DNA of 64,000 nt from Nephrotoma appendiculata (taxonomy: Eukaryota; Arthropoda; Insecta; Diptera; Tipulidae). Shown here in pieces: positions 23,531 through 34,130 of the stretch. Both the position numbers and the translations under genes were made by a program. Each line of letters opens with the position of its first letter. Within the stretch, counting starts at the first letter, position 1. The stretch covers positions 120,662,106 to 120,726,105 of the forward strand of contig OX371224.1 in NCBI GenBank assembly GCA_947310385.1, read 5' to 3'. The notes beneath the pieces were generated by a model. The model searched no databases. It was not told the origin of the DNA and saw only the letters and a program-made list of their open reading frames with translations.

Positions 23531-24408
23531 GAATAATGGGGGCTCTGGTGCAGAAAAGGATTAGTTAATGGCATACGCTACACAACAGTCATTGTCTAAC
23601 AATGTACTTGGCTAATAAATTATTTGTACGGTTTGTTAATTATTTACATACACTTTCCGTACATAAGATTTGTTAATTTATTAATTTTAGTTAGTTGTGA
23701 TTAGATATGCGAGATATCTAAATTTCATCAAATATTTATATTTTTTCGTCGTACGCGATTGTATACAAAATAATTAAATAATTTATCCATCGGTCTAAAG
23801 CTGCTGGGTTTCTTCCAGCAAACCCTGCAACATCTACCCTGAAGAGTATATGTTTAAAAGGTTTCGATAGCATGTTTATATACATAGGATTGATGATTAT
23901 ATGGTCCAGTTCAAAATTTAATTACAGTATTGTCATACCAACCTTACGCATTTCCAATCATTAAATAATCATAAATAAACACACTTGAATTCAATTAGAA
24001 AGTACATCTAAAATTTCAAATAGAGAAGAGTTATTTCTCTCATAAAACTATTGTTTGTAATACCTACAATTTTCTTTAGAATTCTGATTATTATACTTTT
24101 TTAAATTTATAAAATTATATTTATAAAGCTGCACACTTACAACGTATATGTTGGAAACCAAACTGCCGATTGGTAAAAATTACCCTTGCATATCGTTTTT
24201 TCACTTCTTAAGCACGCTCAAGAGAAATATTGAAATAAATAATAGTGAACCATTGAAGTTTATTTACCTGTACGGGAAATATACGGCCCATACATACTAT
24301 ATTATAACATTATATTGTACATTAGTCACTAAATGTCAATTCTAAGTTATTCAAACATCCTTATTAAATTTAAATACATAGTACATTTTTACATAATTTA
24401 TTTATTTT

Positions 24409-25345
24409 TTAACTGTTTAAAATTTTTAATCTCTTTGAAGCGTTTGTTGATGATAATTTATTGTTTGTTTTTGTAAATTCACCTTTCAATAGATACCATT
24501 TGGAATTTTTCCTAATTAATACAAGATTAAAATTTTTTATTAAAATTCTAATGTGTTCATTACACGGTCCATCTTCTTTTAACGGTAGAAAACCAGGAAA
24601 TTTTCGCTCGATAATATTTAAGCACTTTTCAGTAGCCTTTTCACAAATATTAGGTAAATGACACTCATTTCTGAAAGAATGCTCAAAAATCGTTAACAAG
24701 TGTATGCCACTTCTGCATATTCCTTTGTCGGTACTTTTAACGGTCCATATCTTGATGATTTTTTAAAAAAAATGTTCGCTTATAAATGTATCACTTGCTG
24801 TAGGAATCTCATTAGGTTCTTTTATCAGCTTAATTTTGCATGCATTGCAGTTTATTTTCTGGACCGCACAATACCCAGCATAATATGTGGCCGCATTTTT
24901 CTGTAGAATGTCAGTCTCAGAGGTAGAGTCTCGACAGGCTAAAAACTCATCGTAAATTGAATCGTCTTCAGGCTCGCATTTAGAAATTAAGCTATCTTTG
25001 TAAAGCACCTGGAAATTTTCCCAGTGAAGGTCAACCATCTTTCCGTCATCTTCTTTGCAGTTGGCATACTCACTTTTAAATAATAGTTTGGTAACGATTA
25101 TATTAGCGTAGTGTATGCCAATTTCGTTGCTGGATGGGGTGTAATTAAAACCACCTTTACCGCGTAACCGAGAAAAAAGTTTTCAAGGCAGTCTTGGTTC
25201 GTTTTCCTAGTTAAAATGAAATAACTCCATGATTTATTGTTAAGTAATCAATTAACATTAGTTGTGATTTAATGGTTAGTTGAAGACCTTTAATAAATTT
25301 AAAATAATTTTCTTTTTTGGAAAGGATTTTCAATTTTTTCAAAAA
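24409..25345 (-). pseudogene. P-superfamily transposase, C-terminal remnant
   Basis: Read on the minus strand in pieces: GLQLTIKSQLMLIDYL, then NQDCLENFF, SRLRGKGGFNYTPSS, ATYYAGYCAVQKINCNACKIKLIKE and a final LTIFEHSFRNECHLPNICEKAT segment. The NQD.LENFFS.LR.GG box and the YYAGY...C..CK box are diagnostic of P-element-type transposases in animals. Frames break near 25200, near 25178 (one base missing in a T run) and near 24730. The THAP DNA-binding domain, GTP-binding region and most of the catalytic core are absent; the preserved part abuts the right arm. It cannot be functional on its own. Confidence 0.75.
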
Positions 25346-25359
25346 ATCTAAGCTTTCTT

Positions 25360-26685
25360 ACATTTAATTGTATAGCTCTAAAATAAGATGCCTTATTCGC
25401 TCATTTGAGGAAGTCTACGAATTTCATGAAAATGAATATTTAATGCCACCGTTTTCACATAGAATATTAAAGTAGTTTTTCCGTAACCTGTACTATATAC
25501 AATGTTATCAAATTTTTTTTCCTAAGTTATAAACAACGTTATCTATAGGATTTGTATATGTCGAGATATCTTTCTATCGAATAATTCAATAAATGTAGGT
25601 ACATAGAAGAAGTCATAACCAATTAATCTACACAAAGCCACATAATAAAAATTATTACGTTTAAGTAATTTCAAATTTATATACATATTTATAATTTATA
25701 CAAAAATGAAATATCAAATAGCAATTTCAAGATTTTAATTAAAACGCACAAAATTATTAAGTACTCTAAACTAATCCTTCTATACAGCATGTCATCAAAT
25801 CCATTAAATAGTTAGATTCGAAATATTTAGCTCATACATAAATGAAAAAGATTCAGTTTATTGCGTTTATTGGCTTGGGCTAGGCATAAAACGTGAACCC
25901 GTAGATAGCTATTCCACTTTCACGCAATTGTAAATTTTCTTTACATAAAAAAATTTTGAATGCAGAAGAAAAATAGTCCAAAATGAACAATGAAACGATC
26001 GAAATTAAAAATAATCGTTTACATGTATATGTCATTTTTATAAAATCAATACTTATCCATTTCGTATATTTTTATTTGAGTTGATATTTTGTTTCCCATT
26101 TTATGATATTTCCATTCATAAACTTCCATCACTACGTGAGTAGCTATGTGTATCACATTATTTATATTTTTTCTAAAATCAAAATTTTTCCTAAACTCCA
26201 TACATTCAGAGAAATCAACAAACATTTTAAATATGACGGGATGTATAGAAAATGTATACCAAAACAAAAAAAAATTGGTTGGTTTCATGAGCTATTTTGA
26301 TTAAAAATGTATAGCTACGTACATAAACAAACCCTAGCTGAAAAATAATACGTAATATTTTGCGTTTCCAATAAATTCCAACGAAACGCATCCTTTGAAG
26401 AATAAAGCGTTACTAAATTACGTACGAGATAATTAAAAATGATTTGCTTCGCAATATTTTTCCCCTTTTCAAATATTTTCGATTTTTTCATTGATTATTT
26501 GATTCGTTTGATTTTGAAATCGCCAAAGTTGTGTTTATCAAACGAATGTTAGAACGAGAAATGTATGATTATAAGACCATCTCGTTCTTCGAAAATTACA
26601 AACAAAAACTCAGAAAATCATGAACGATTTTTTGTTGGTATATTTCTGTCGAACAAAATCTCTTTCTTGTTGTATATATTCTTTG
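25360..26685 (-). repeat. Right long inverted repeat of the P-superfamily element
   Basis: It is the complement of 18144-19468, near-identical for long stretches. The piece 26155-26290, however, follows the internal copy at 21990-22140 rather than the left arm (shared ggtatacattttctatacatcccg and ctctgaatgtatggag). This mosaic pattern suggests gene conversion between copies. Confidence 0.85.
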
Positions 26686-26692
26686 GTTTTAT

Positions 26693-27355
26693 GACAAATT
26701 TTGGTCGTTCCAGTTCTTCGTTGCATGCTCTGAATTTACTTTAAAAACATCAGACGGTTTAGTTTCACCCTTTAAAGTAGCACATGTTTTCACTGTTGTC
26801 TCATAAATACGGGCGATTTCTAAAACGTCAGTTAAGGATGGATTAGTTTTTTGTAGACATGCAGTCCTTACATGTTCATGTGGTGTAAGTATAACAACGA
26901 CGTCACGGATCAACTCATCTACATACGTGGTTTCACATGTATACTTTTGCTGCATACAAATTTACAACTTTTTGCGATACCGCGCAAATCTGCAACCCAC
27001 TCGGCGTATGTCTGATGTGGTTTCATAGTAGTCTTATGGAAGTCATAGCGTGATGCAAGCACATGTGTTTTTGATGAGAAATATTCAGTAAGGCCTTTAG
27101 TTAAATCTGTATATGTCCTACTTACCATATCGCTGAATAATTTATTTAAAATATCCAAAATGTATTCTCCAACGTTAGACAGTAGCACTGCCCGTTTTTT
27201 TTTCATCTGTGACACCATGAACAATAAAAAACTGTTCTAACTGCATTAAATATGAAGACCACGAGGGCCGGTTTTGTTCAAAATTGTGAAATAGTGATAG
27301 ACTTTGTTCCGGAGTTTTCTGTTGCAAAATTTGCTTCGACAATTGTTTTAATTCT
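26693..27355 (-). pseudogene. gag: Gypsy gag (capsid precursor), frameshifted
   Basis: Gag would form the particle that packages element RNA. The reading begins just after the 5' LTR (LKQLSKQILQQK, then SWSSYLMQLEQFFIVHGVTDEKK). It shifts by one base in an A run near 27190, goes on with RAVLLSNVGEYILDILNKLF and TYAEWVADLRGIAKSC, shifts again near 26950 and ends YVDELIRDVVVILTPHEHVRTACL. These are recognisable Ty3/Gypsy capsid motifs. The P-superfamily element cuts it off at 26692; the zinc-knuckle part is at 18031-18136. Confidence 0.85.
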
Positions 27356-27378
27356 TCATCCCATCTTCGTCGCCAAAT
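27356..27378 (-). promoter_or_regulatory. Candidate primer binding site of the Gypsy element
   Basis: On the element strand, ttggcgacgaagatggg follows the 5' LTR end almost directly, the place where a tRNA 3' end primes minus-strand synthesis. I do not assign the tRNA. Confidence 0.5.
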
Positions 27379-27660
27379 TGTTATATCTCAGAATTATATA
27401 ACATACGGGACCGGATAGTATTATCTGGTTAATATTCATTAATGGTGCACACTATATAAAATACGTCCGATTGATGAGCAGACTCAAAAATAAATGTAAT
27501 TTTTATTTAACAATATTGTACGAGTATGTACAGAAGTATATAACAAAATAGAAGCCCAAAGTATATAAAATAACTTCAATACATATGGACAAATTATAAA
27601 GGTTATAAATATTGAATTTTAAGGCTTTCCAAAACTAGATATGAAAATTGAAATATTACA
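27379..27660 (-). repeat. 5' LTR of the Gypsy element
   Basis: It is 282 bp, with two differences from the 3' LTR, and is followed at 27661-27665 by the gttcc duplication. It should contain the promoter driving minus-strand transcription; no confident TATA assignment was made. Confidence 0.93.
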
Positions 27661-28167
27661 GTTCCTCCTGAAAAAACAATTAGTGCTCAATGATGCACAA
27701 TACATCGTGCTTCTTATGCCGTGGTTGGTTTGACGGTAATACGCTTCTAGCTGCTTTATTTGGTTCCGAATGGAATTATAAGGTTCCGGCTGAAAAATCA
27801 TAGAGTATACAATGATGCACAATGCAGCGTGCTACTTGTGCCACACTTAGTTTGGCTGTAGAGGATATGGTTTTAGCTGAATTTGTAAGTTTTTTTTCCG
27901 AAAAATCGTTTACATATTTCAGGATTTATAACATTTCGGCTGTAAAATTATATAGTTCAAAATGATGCACAAATCATCGTGTTACTTGTGCCATAGTTAG
28001 TTTGTCTATGGTATGGTTCTAGCTGGCTATATCAGGTTCCAACTGGAATTATAAGGTTCCAGCTGAAAAAGCATATGGTGAACAATGATGTTCCATGTTT
28101 CGTGCTGCTTGTGCCATAGTTGTTTGGTTATAACTGATATGCGGTTCGGGCTGGCATGACGGACACA
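27661..28167 (-). repeat. Right arm of foldback-type element, second piece
   Basis: Four satellite units in inverted orientation (cores near 27690, 27812, 27965 and 28090) end in ggctggcatgacggacaca, the inverted match of 1762-1780. Together with 3985-4079 this arm is about 0.6 kb, against 1.45 kb for the left arm, so the arms differ in copy number. Confidence 0.8.
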
Positions 28168-28895
28168 TTTAATATACGTTTATAACAATTTTAATTGTAC
28201 ACATGATAATATTCAGATTATTATTTTTTTTTTTGATATTTTAGGTTTGCTTATCAATGACAAAAATTGTAAATAGAGAACAGATAAAATGTTAGTTTAG
28301 TGTCAAAGTTTCGCGTAATCGATCGGACAATGGCGTGAACTTCAGAATTTTTTTGAAGCAGGAGAAAACTCTCATGGGAATATTCATCCAAAAGTTTGTA
28401 TTTAGATTAAATTCTTCAAAATGGTTCGCCTTAATTCGTTTTTGGTTACATTACAAAATGCGAGATATTTTAGATTTGGGGATGCTTGATTATACTCAAA
28501 GATTGGGAGTTATAATTGTTCTATTTCTATTAAAATTGTTTAATATAAGTTGACAGAATGTTTTAAAGCTGAATCAAATGCAGCAGCATGCGTATTTGTC
28601 AAATATGCTTGCCGTGATCGCTTTCATGGAGTTGGTTGGATTTGTATACTAGCCGATGGTATACTACTAGTCTAGTTGATTTGTCTGAACCATTCGATGG
28701 AGATGATGGTGTAATCAGAGTAGTAGCGAATATGGGTTGTCATTCCAAATTCATTACAATTTCCGTGTCGCTTATATGTTGCTTCCATAAATTTCATATC
28801 TTTTGTTCACAAACCATTACCGTATATAAGAAATTTTAGCAGTGCCGTTTGTTACACAATTTACTTTTGCGGTCATCATATTGATCTTCTTACGA
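28168..28895. other. AT-rich flank, possible coding debris
   Basis: No gene recognised. A short plus-strand stretch near 28676-28740 (EPFDGDDGVIRVVANMG) vaguely recalls the C-terminal domain of BEL/Pao pol, but it is isolated and below what I would assert. Confidence 0.35.
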
Positions 28896-29450
28896 TTATT
28901 TAATATGTTTTAAGATCATTCTTGATTCATGACATAGTTTCCTTGATTTCGTACAAATCATTCTCAAATAGTTGGCTACACCCGTCTCCAGTATTTGAGC
29001 TTGCACGAAATTTGCTTGGGCAATTTTATTCCAGTCCGAAACACTTTCTGCTACCATATCGGTAGCTGATTTAACATCTTCGACCAATAACGATTTCAGT
29101 CGTTTTCCAGTTTCAGCAATGTTTATTTTTTTCCAAAGCTTGGAGTTGTTCATCGTTGTAAGTTAGTGAACGAGTAGGACTTACGACAAGTAAATGCTCA
29201 ACTGAGGTTTTCGCTTTATCCTATGGACGGGTAGCATCTTACCAGTTATTGAATTTTCGAAAAATTGTCGCACAGAGTCCACAACCTTATCAAAATCCAC
29301 TTTTAATTTTACCACCTCATTTAAAAGTAATTTTGAATAATTGTAAAATTCAGCCTGTTTTACAGACACATGTATGACACTTTTTTTTATTACAAATATA
29401 TAATTGTCAAATATATAACAAAAATAAAAATTGCGGCTTATAATGAGCAC
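28896..29450 (-). pseudogene. Unrecognised coding remnant in three reading frames
   Basis: Minus-strand frames hand over in order: VKLKVDFDKVVDSVRQFFE (29181-29390), VEHLLVVSPTRSLTYNDEQ (about 29215-29130) and IAETGKRLKSLLVEDVKSA onward to 28896. The composition is protein-like, amphipathic and helical with few low-complexity runs, unlike neighbouring DNA. I do not recognise the family. Either two small frameshifts or short introns separate the pieces; a donor-like gtaagt lies at the first break, but no acceptor restores the phase convincingly. Confidence 0.4.
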
Positions 29451-29495
29451 TAAATTTAGATCTATTGTAGTTTTTGAAAGGCAAGCCTGATTCAC

Positions 29496-30489
29496 GATTT
29501 ACATGTTCCAATTTTTTTCCCAATAAATTTTTTACTGAAAAATAGAGCTGCACAGAGTCAGCAATATAAACAAATAAGACAATGCTATAATTTTTTTGTT
29601 TGTCCCATAAATTTTGACAGTTCGAACAGCTTGCGTTTAAATTAGATAACGAACAACATCGAATTGCAAGTAAAAATAAAATTTTTAATTACCACTCATG
29701 TTTGCTCGTTTTGTTTGAATGATGATTATGGCTGCTTGATGTTTATTTGAAACTTTTTTGAATTTTATTTTATTTTACTGCTATAAAAATACTCGTAGAA
29801 ACTATATTTTATGGCAACATTCCCAGTTTTATGCCAACATTGCTCAAATTAAAAAGAAAAAAATTCAATTTTATTTTACTGCTCCTCTCGCAAACGAAAA
29901 TCGTAATATACTTAACCTTTCATTTTTTACTGGAAAAAAAATTGGAACATGTAAATCGTGCATGATGCATTCATTTGCTCAAACTTAAAAATACTTTAAC
30001 TAAAATTTGAACTACAACTATGTAGTAGACGGGGCATAAAGCATTTCACGAAATTTGATTGGTTTTGAGTGTGGAAGCGAGTGTGTCAATTTTTATTTCC
30101 GCAAGTATGTACGCAGCCTAAATGAATATTGCAATATCCATGACAAAATACATTTTAAGTGAATTTTTTTCCTTCGAAACATTTTAAATTGACTTATATT
30201 TTAATGATATGACCAGTAGTTTAAGGCTAATTTTGTAAATTAACAGGGCATTAACTCGTAAGTTATGGCTTAATAAATTTTGATTCACCGATCGCAAACA
30301 TTTTCTTTATCTTGCTTAAAATTAATTTTTTATTTTTTTTGTTCTTGACCTTTCGTGTTGCGGCCGTCGAAACACAAAAACCGTACATAAAATTCGTTAA
30401 AGGATAAATCAAATGGTTCCTATTATTGAATATTTATTATTATCTAATGCAATCGTTACTTTTGGTTTATTTTTGTCCCTTATACTAGT
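29496..30489. other. AT-rich sequence with an inverted outer motif
   Basis: No gene recognised. At 30097-30115 the sequence ttccgcaagtatgtacgca is the inverted near-match (18 of 19) of 1710-1728, on the other side of the transposon nest. Confidence 0.4.
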
Positions 30490-32160
30490 TTCCGTCCCCA
30501 CTGCCGCTCCCTGCTCAACCGCAAGTGTCGATAGAAAGACAGTGCCCTTTTTGGAGGTATCTCGGCTTTATTGGTCGTAAGCTGATACAATTACGGAATC
30601 TCACGACCTGTCGAGACTATAAGGCCACTATATCGTCACCGAGCCAATAATTCAACAAGGTTACTCCTCCTTTTCCACTTCAAGGGCGAGCATATTACAT
30701 ATAATCGGAGCCGCAGTCAAACGGCAAATTTAAAATACGAAAACGTCCAAAGAAAATAACAGCAATAAGTTATTGTTCTTAATAAATCCGAGCAAGAGGA
30801 TAATAAGAATTCATCTACGGTTACAGCCAAATAATGTAAAGGCTTAGTTTCAGATGACTGGGCTCCATTTTCTTATGTAACTAATAAATTCAGAAAAGAT
30901 ACGGTTTTTAAGTTTATTTGTGGCACTTCTTCAGAAGTATTCGAAGCGGTGGATAACTTGTTTACGAAGAAGCTGAAAGCCCTTACACGACCCAACAGAA
31001 AGCGAGCCAAAAGCGCTACTTATCAGTCAGAATATTGGAGGTTGATTACCCTCATAAGCGTTGCGTATCTGCAAGGCGATACAAATCATGTAAAGCCTCC
31101 TACTTACCCAAAACACTAAACATCATATTCTGGGTACAAACCGCAGTTTTCTACAAGTCGTGCTAATCGTGTATAGAAGAACGAATAGCTCGACTCGAGG
31201 AGACGGACCAAAAATATTTCTTAACAAATTAAAATCAACAACGCGAACGTTTCCAATCACGATATTGATCGTGTTCAAAATCAACCACACGATCGTCTTC
31301 CAGTAGTATCAACATAAATTCACTAGGCATTTTTTGGCATCACGAAAGATACAAAGAAAACCGCCAAAATGCCGTTAGCTTTTTATATATCGTTTCTCGT
31401 ACACCAGCAACTACTAAATAACTGCCGCCTTTTGTAATACGACAGAACAACTGCATTAACTTTCCTTATTGACACAAGAGCAGTCAAATTCGATATACAC
31501 ATAAAGAGTTCGAAATGTGTGTCCAGAAGTAAAACTACAGATTTTTTCGGCCGCAAGATAACAAGTAATAATAGTTTACCTTTTTCAAAACGAATTTATG
31601 CAATTAAGGAATACCCGACCTCACAACAATTAAGCACATTCAGCAATTTATCGGCATGGTAAATTATTAACATCGACTTATTTCGAAATTTCCCACTTGT
31701 TCGACTCAAAATACATGTGTGACGACTGACGCATCAAACACTACCGTCAGTGCGCTCTTCCAGCAGTACAATAACGATTGTTGGAAATTATTGGGATTTT
31801 TTTCAACAATCATGTTTATCCTGCCAGCGATCTAAAGTTCAAAGACTCACGAAAATTATAGTTTTGGACCGATTAGAAATTTCAACTAGTCGATTCGTAC
31901 ATAAACACTATAGTGGTCCTTTTGGACCGTCCACGAGATACATTTATCATTTAGCCCATGATGATCGATTAACACGAGGGTCCAAAGCCTACTACATGAC
32001 CGATATATCACGATTCGGCGTTCCACTTAATATCACGACTGATCAAGGAACACAATTCGATTCCAAAATTTTAGCTGAGTTAACCGAGTTTCCAATCAAA
32101 CACGGATTGGAATGGATTCCAATTGATGGATTAAAATCAGCAAACGGTTAGATTTTTATA
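30490..32160 (+). pseudogene. Decayed Ty3/Gypsy-type retroelement remnant
   Basis: Scattered landmarks on the plus strand: a possible gag stretch (FICGTSSEVFEAVDNLFTKKL, about 30920-30990), a protease motif LIDTRAV (about 31465-31485, the usual DTG altered to DTR), an RNase H start VTTDASNTTVSALFQQ (31719-31770), and an integrase part with CLSCQRSK (31812-31835), DISRFGVPLNITTDQGTQFDS (about 32000-32065) and a truncated end at ANG. The reverse transcriptase and the end of integrase are missing, stops are frequent and no LTRs are evident. The integrase part is the longest open stretch (31750-32151). Confidence 0.7.
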
Positions 32161-32449
32161 GATTTCATTCACCAACGGATAAAAACCATAATCATAACTT
32201 CACATTTAATTCATATATGTTCGGTTATCTATGAAGTTCATTAAGGTACACTTTGTTTGGAGCTCCACAGTTTCAATCATTTAACTTGGCATTGGAGCAA
32301 CAGGACAGGAAGATCTGAAATGTTTATCTTCAGGTTTCAATAAAATGGTTTCTATATAGAAACTGAAAGACTTCGAGTAGATCCAATATTCCTAAATTGA
32401 CCAATTTAAGACGTACTGCGTGGAGCCTAGATTAAATTTCGTCAAGTGA

Positions 32450-33065
32450 AATTTTGTAGTAACTTACCACAACTTTAAAATACTGTTCTTGGTTTGATCG
32501 TGTCGGGGCCCAGCCTATCCAACGGTTAGTCTCTCTTTTAATCTTGTACTACTCTACCACTGATGATGAAATTGAAATGTTTTGGTAACTTGAATCATAA
32601 TTACGGGAGGCTCCAGGATATTTATAATGAAATATCAGCCATATGTGAAAAACATTTTGTCACACGATTTATGCGAAATGAAGATAACTATCTTACTGTA
32701 AACTAATTTCCAATTATTCATCCACTTCCCATGTTGAGTCGAAAGTATAGCACTTAGGCGTCTCTACAATAAAGAAAAAAGGCTGAGTATAAGATCAACA
32801 ACGTTATGTTGAATACAAGGAATTCTCAGACGAGTACATAACAATGGGACAGCCATACCATGACGCCATTCGGCACGATATATATGTCGATGACATGACT
32901 GGATGCATACTGAAATTAAAAGTGCCGAGTTTAAATCAAAGCAAATTGATAAAACGTATTGTCACAACCGAAGCACAACTCTTTGATCCACTTGGACTTG
33001 TATCGCCTGTAGTGGTGATGGGTAAATTTTTCATGCAGAAGTTGTGGCAGAAAAACTTTCTATGA
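32450..33065 (+). pseudogene. pol: BEL/Pao reverse transcriptase fragments
   Basis: Broken frames give CEKHFVTRFMRNEDNYLTV (about 32645-32700), then IRHDIYVDDMTGC (about 32868-32905) with the catalytic YVDD box, and AQLFDPLGLVSPVVVMGKFFMQKLW (about 32970-33050), the typical Pao connection region. Several stops and shifts lie between them. Confidence 0.8.
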
Positions 33066-33554
33066 AATACCATACTTACTAACAAACGTTCTGGACCAAT
33101 TTTCTTTACTTTTCAACTCTCCATCACTCAACATCGCTTAAGAGATATTGTACGGAGTGGTTTTGATGCAATTTACATCGAGTGCACAAACGGACGGTTT
33201 CTTATGCATCTGTTATGTTCCAAATCCAGGGGCGTGATCACCTTTTTTAAAATATTTCAATGTACAACCACAAAATGATAGAAAAATAAGTTGGCCTCAA
33301 TATTTTGTATGAGAACACAGATAGACGAAAGGACAAAATTGTATTTGACCACAACATATATCAATTCAATACCGAAAATCATCTAGCGGACTAATCCACA
33401 CTCTTAAATTATTCTAGAAATTGTATTTATGGGTCACCCCACATCCATTAAACAAAACTTTAACTAATTTAATCGAATATGTTGGAAAAGATTTTTCCCG
33501 CCCAGAGTTGCTACAAAAACGTAGCCACTACAAAAATCTACACTACCATGCCTG

Positions 33555-33611
33555 AAACTCTGCGCGGGGATGCTTAGTTTGATACAAAGTGAGCATCCCC
33601 GCGCAGAGTTT
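33555..33611. other. Perfect 20-bp GC-rich hairpin
   Basis: aaactctgcgcggggatgct (33555-33574) and its exact complement at 33592-33611 flank a 17-nt loop. It lies in a stretch that interrupts the BEL/Pao pol. In such AT-rich DNA a perfect GC-rich 20-bp stem is unlikely by chance. No CTRR follows, so a Helitron end is not supported. Confidence 0.75.
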
Positions 33612-34130
33612 GCACAATTGTAATTGAGCAGCAGTGGGTGGCAAATAAATCAGCATTACACGATTTAGAAAGTATACAAATATCTCGGTTTTTGATGGCT
33701 ACACAATCAACGCTCAATGTGCAAATTCACGGATTTGGTGACACATCCGAGCATGCCTACGCAGCTGTAATTTATTTCCGTACTATCGATCAACAGAGTA
33801 ACTCTCATGCCAGACTTGTCATATCCAAAACAAAAGTAGCACCCTTAAAACAAGTCCCTCTATCACGGTTAGAATTATTTGGAGCGGTTTTTCTGAACAG
33901 GTTAATCAAATACACTGAACGAGCGCTAGAAATCAGTATTGCGCTGTAATGCTGTCGTGGCTTGCTGACGTACCTAGACGTTGGAAATGTTTAATTGGGG
34001 ATCGCACATCCGAAATTTTAGAGAATGTTCCTTATGTGAAATGGCAACACGCCGCTTCAAAAGATAATCCAGCGGATATCGGGTCACCGGGTGAAGCTCC
34101 TCGGCAGCTTAAAGAATGCAAGGAGTGATA
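33612..34130 (+). pseudogene. pol: BEL/Pao RNase H domain
   Basis: The open stretch to 33949 reads HGFGDTSEHAYAAVIYF, then KTKVAPLKQVPLSRLELFGAV. It continues in another frame (WLADVPRRWKC, VKWQHAASKDNPADIGSPG) to about 34110. This is the Pao RNase H (DTSE holds the first catalytic Asp) plus the region before integrase. The handover between frames near 33950 is a small indel. Confidence 0.85.

Larger units (their letters stand above)
18144..26685. mobile_element. P-superfamily (Galileo-like) transposon with 1.3-kb terminal inverted repeats
   Basis: The ends read CAAAGAATATATACAAC and are perfectly inverted; the arms match from 18144 to about 19468 and from about 25360 to 26685. The 7-bp host sequence gttttat flanks both sides (18137-18143 and 26686-26692). 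A decayed P-type transposase C-terminus lies against the right arm. Long inverted repeats, 7-bp duplications and a P-superfamily transposase together match the Galileo/1360 group described in Drosophila; assignment to that group is inference. The interior is built from partial direct copies of arm sequence and holds no intact gene. Confidence 0.82.
4080..27660 (-). mobile_element. Ty3/Gypsy LTR retrotransposon, minus strand, opened by three nested insertions
   Basis: Two direct 282-bp LTRs (4080-4361 and 27379-27660) enclose, in minus-strand order, gag, protease, reverse transcriptase, RNase H and integrase. The 5-bp duplication gttcc flanks it on both sides (4075-4079, 27661-27665). Of its 23.6 kb only about 4.8 kb is its own; the rest is the hAT MITE at 5840-6731, the CACTA-type element at 8650-18028 and the P-superfamily element at 18144-26685. 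Several frameshifts (near 4800, 7115, 7290, 7620, 26950 and 27190) make it non-autonomous as read, although some lie in homopolymer runs and could be assembly errors. The gag and pol style resembles the K02A2.6-like Gypsy lineages of insects; that lineage call is tentative. Confidence 0.93.

Noticed and set aside
28636..28839. BEL/Pao C-terminal domain (DGDDGVIRVV)
   Set aside because: Only about ten residues resemble the family, with no neighbouring pol text; too weak to annotate.
33555..33611. Helitron 3' end
   Set aside because: A Helitron hairpin should be followed within about a dozen bases by CTRR; the following sequence tgcacaattgtaatt has none.
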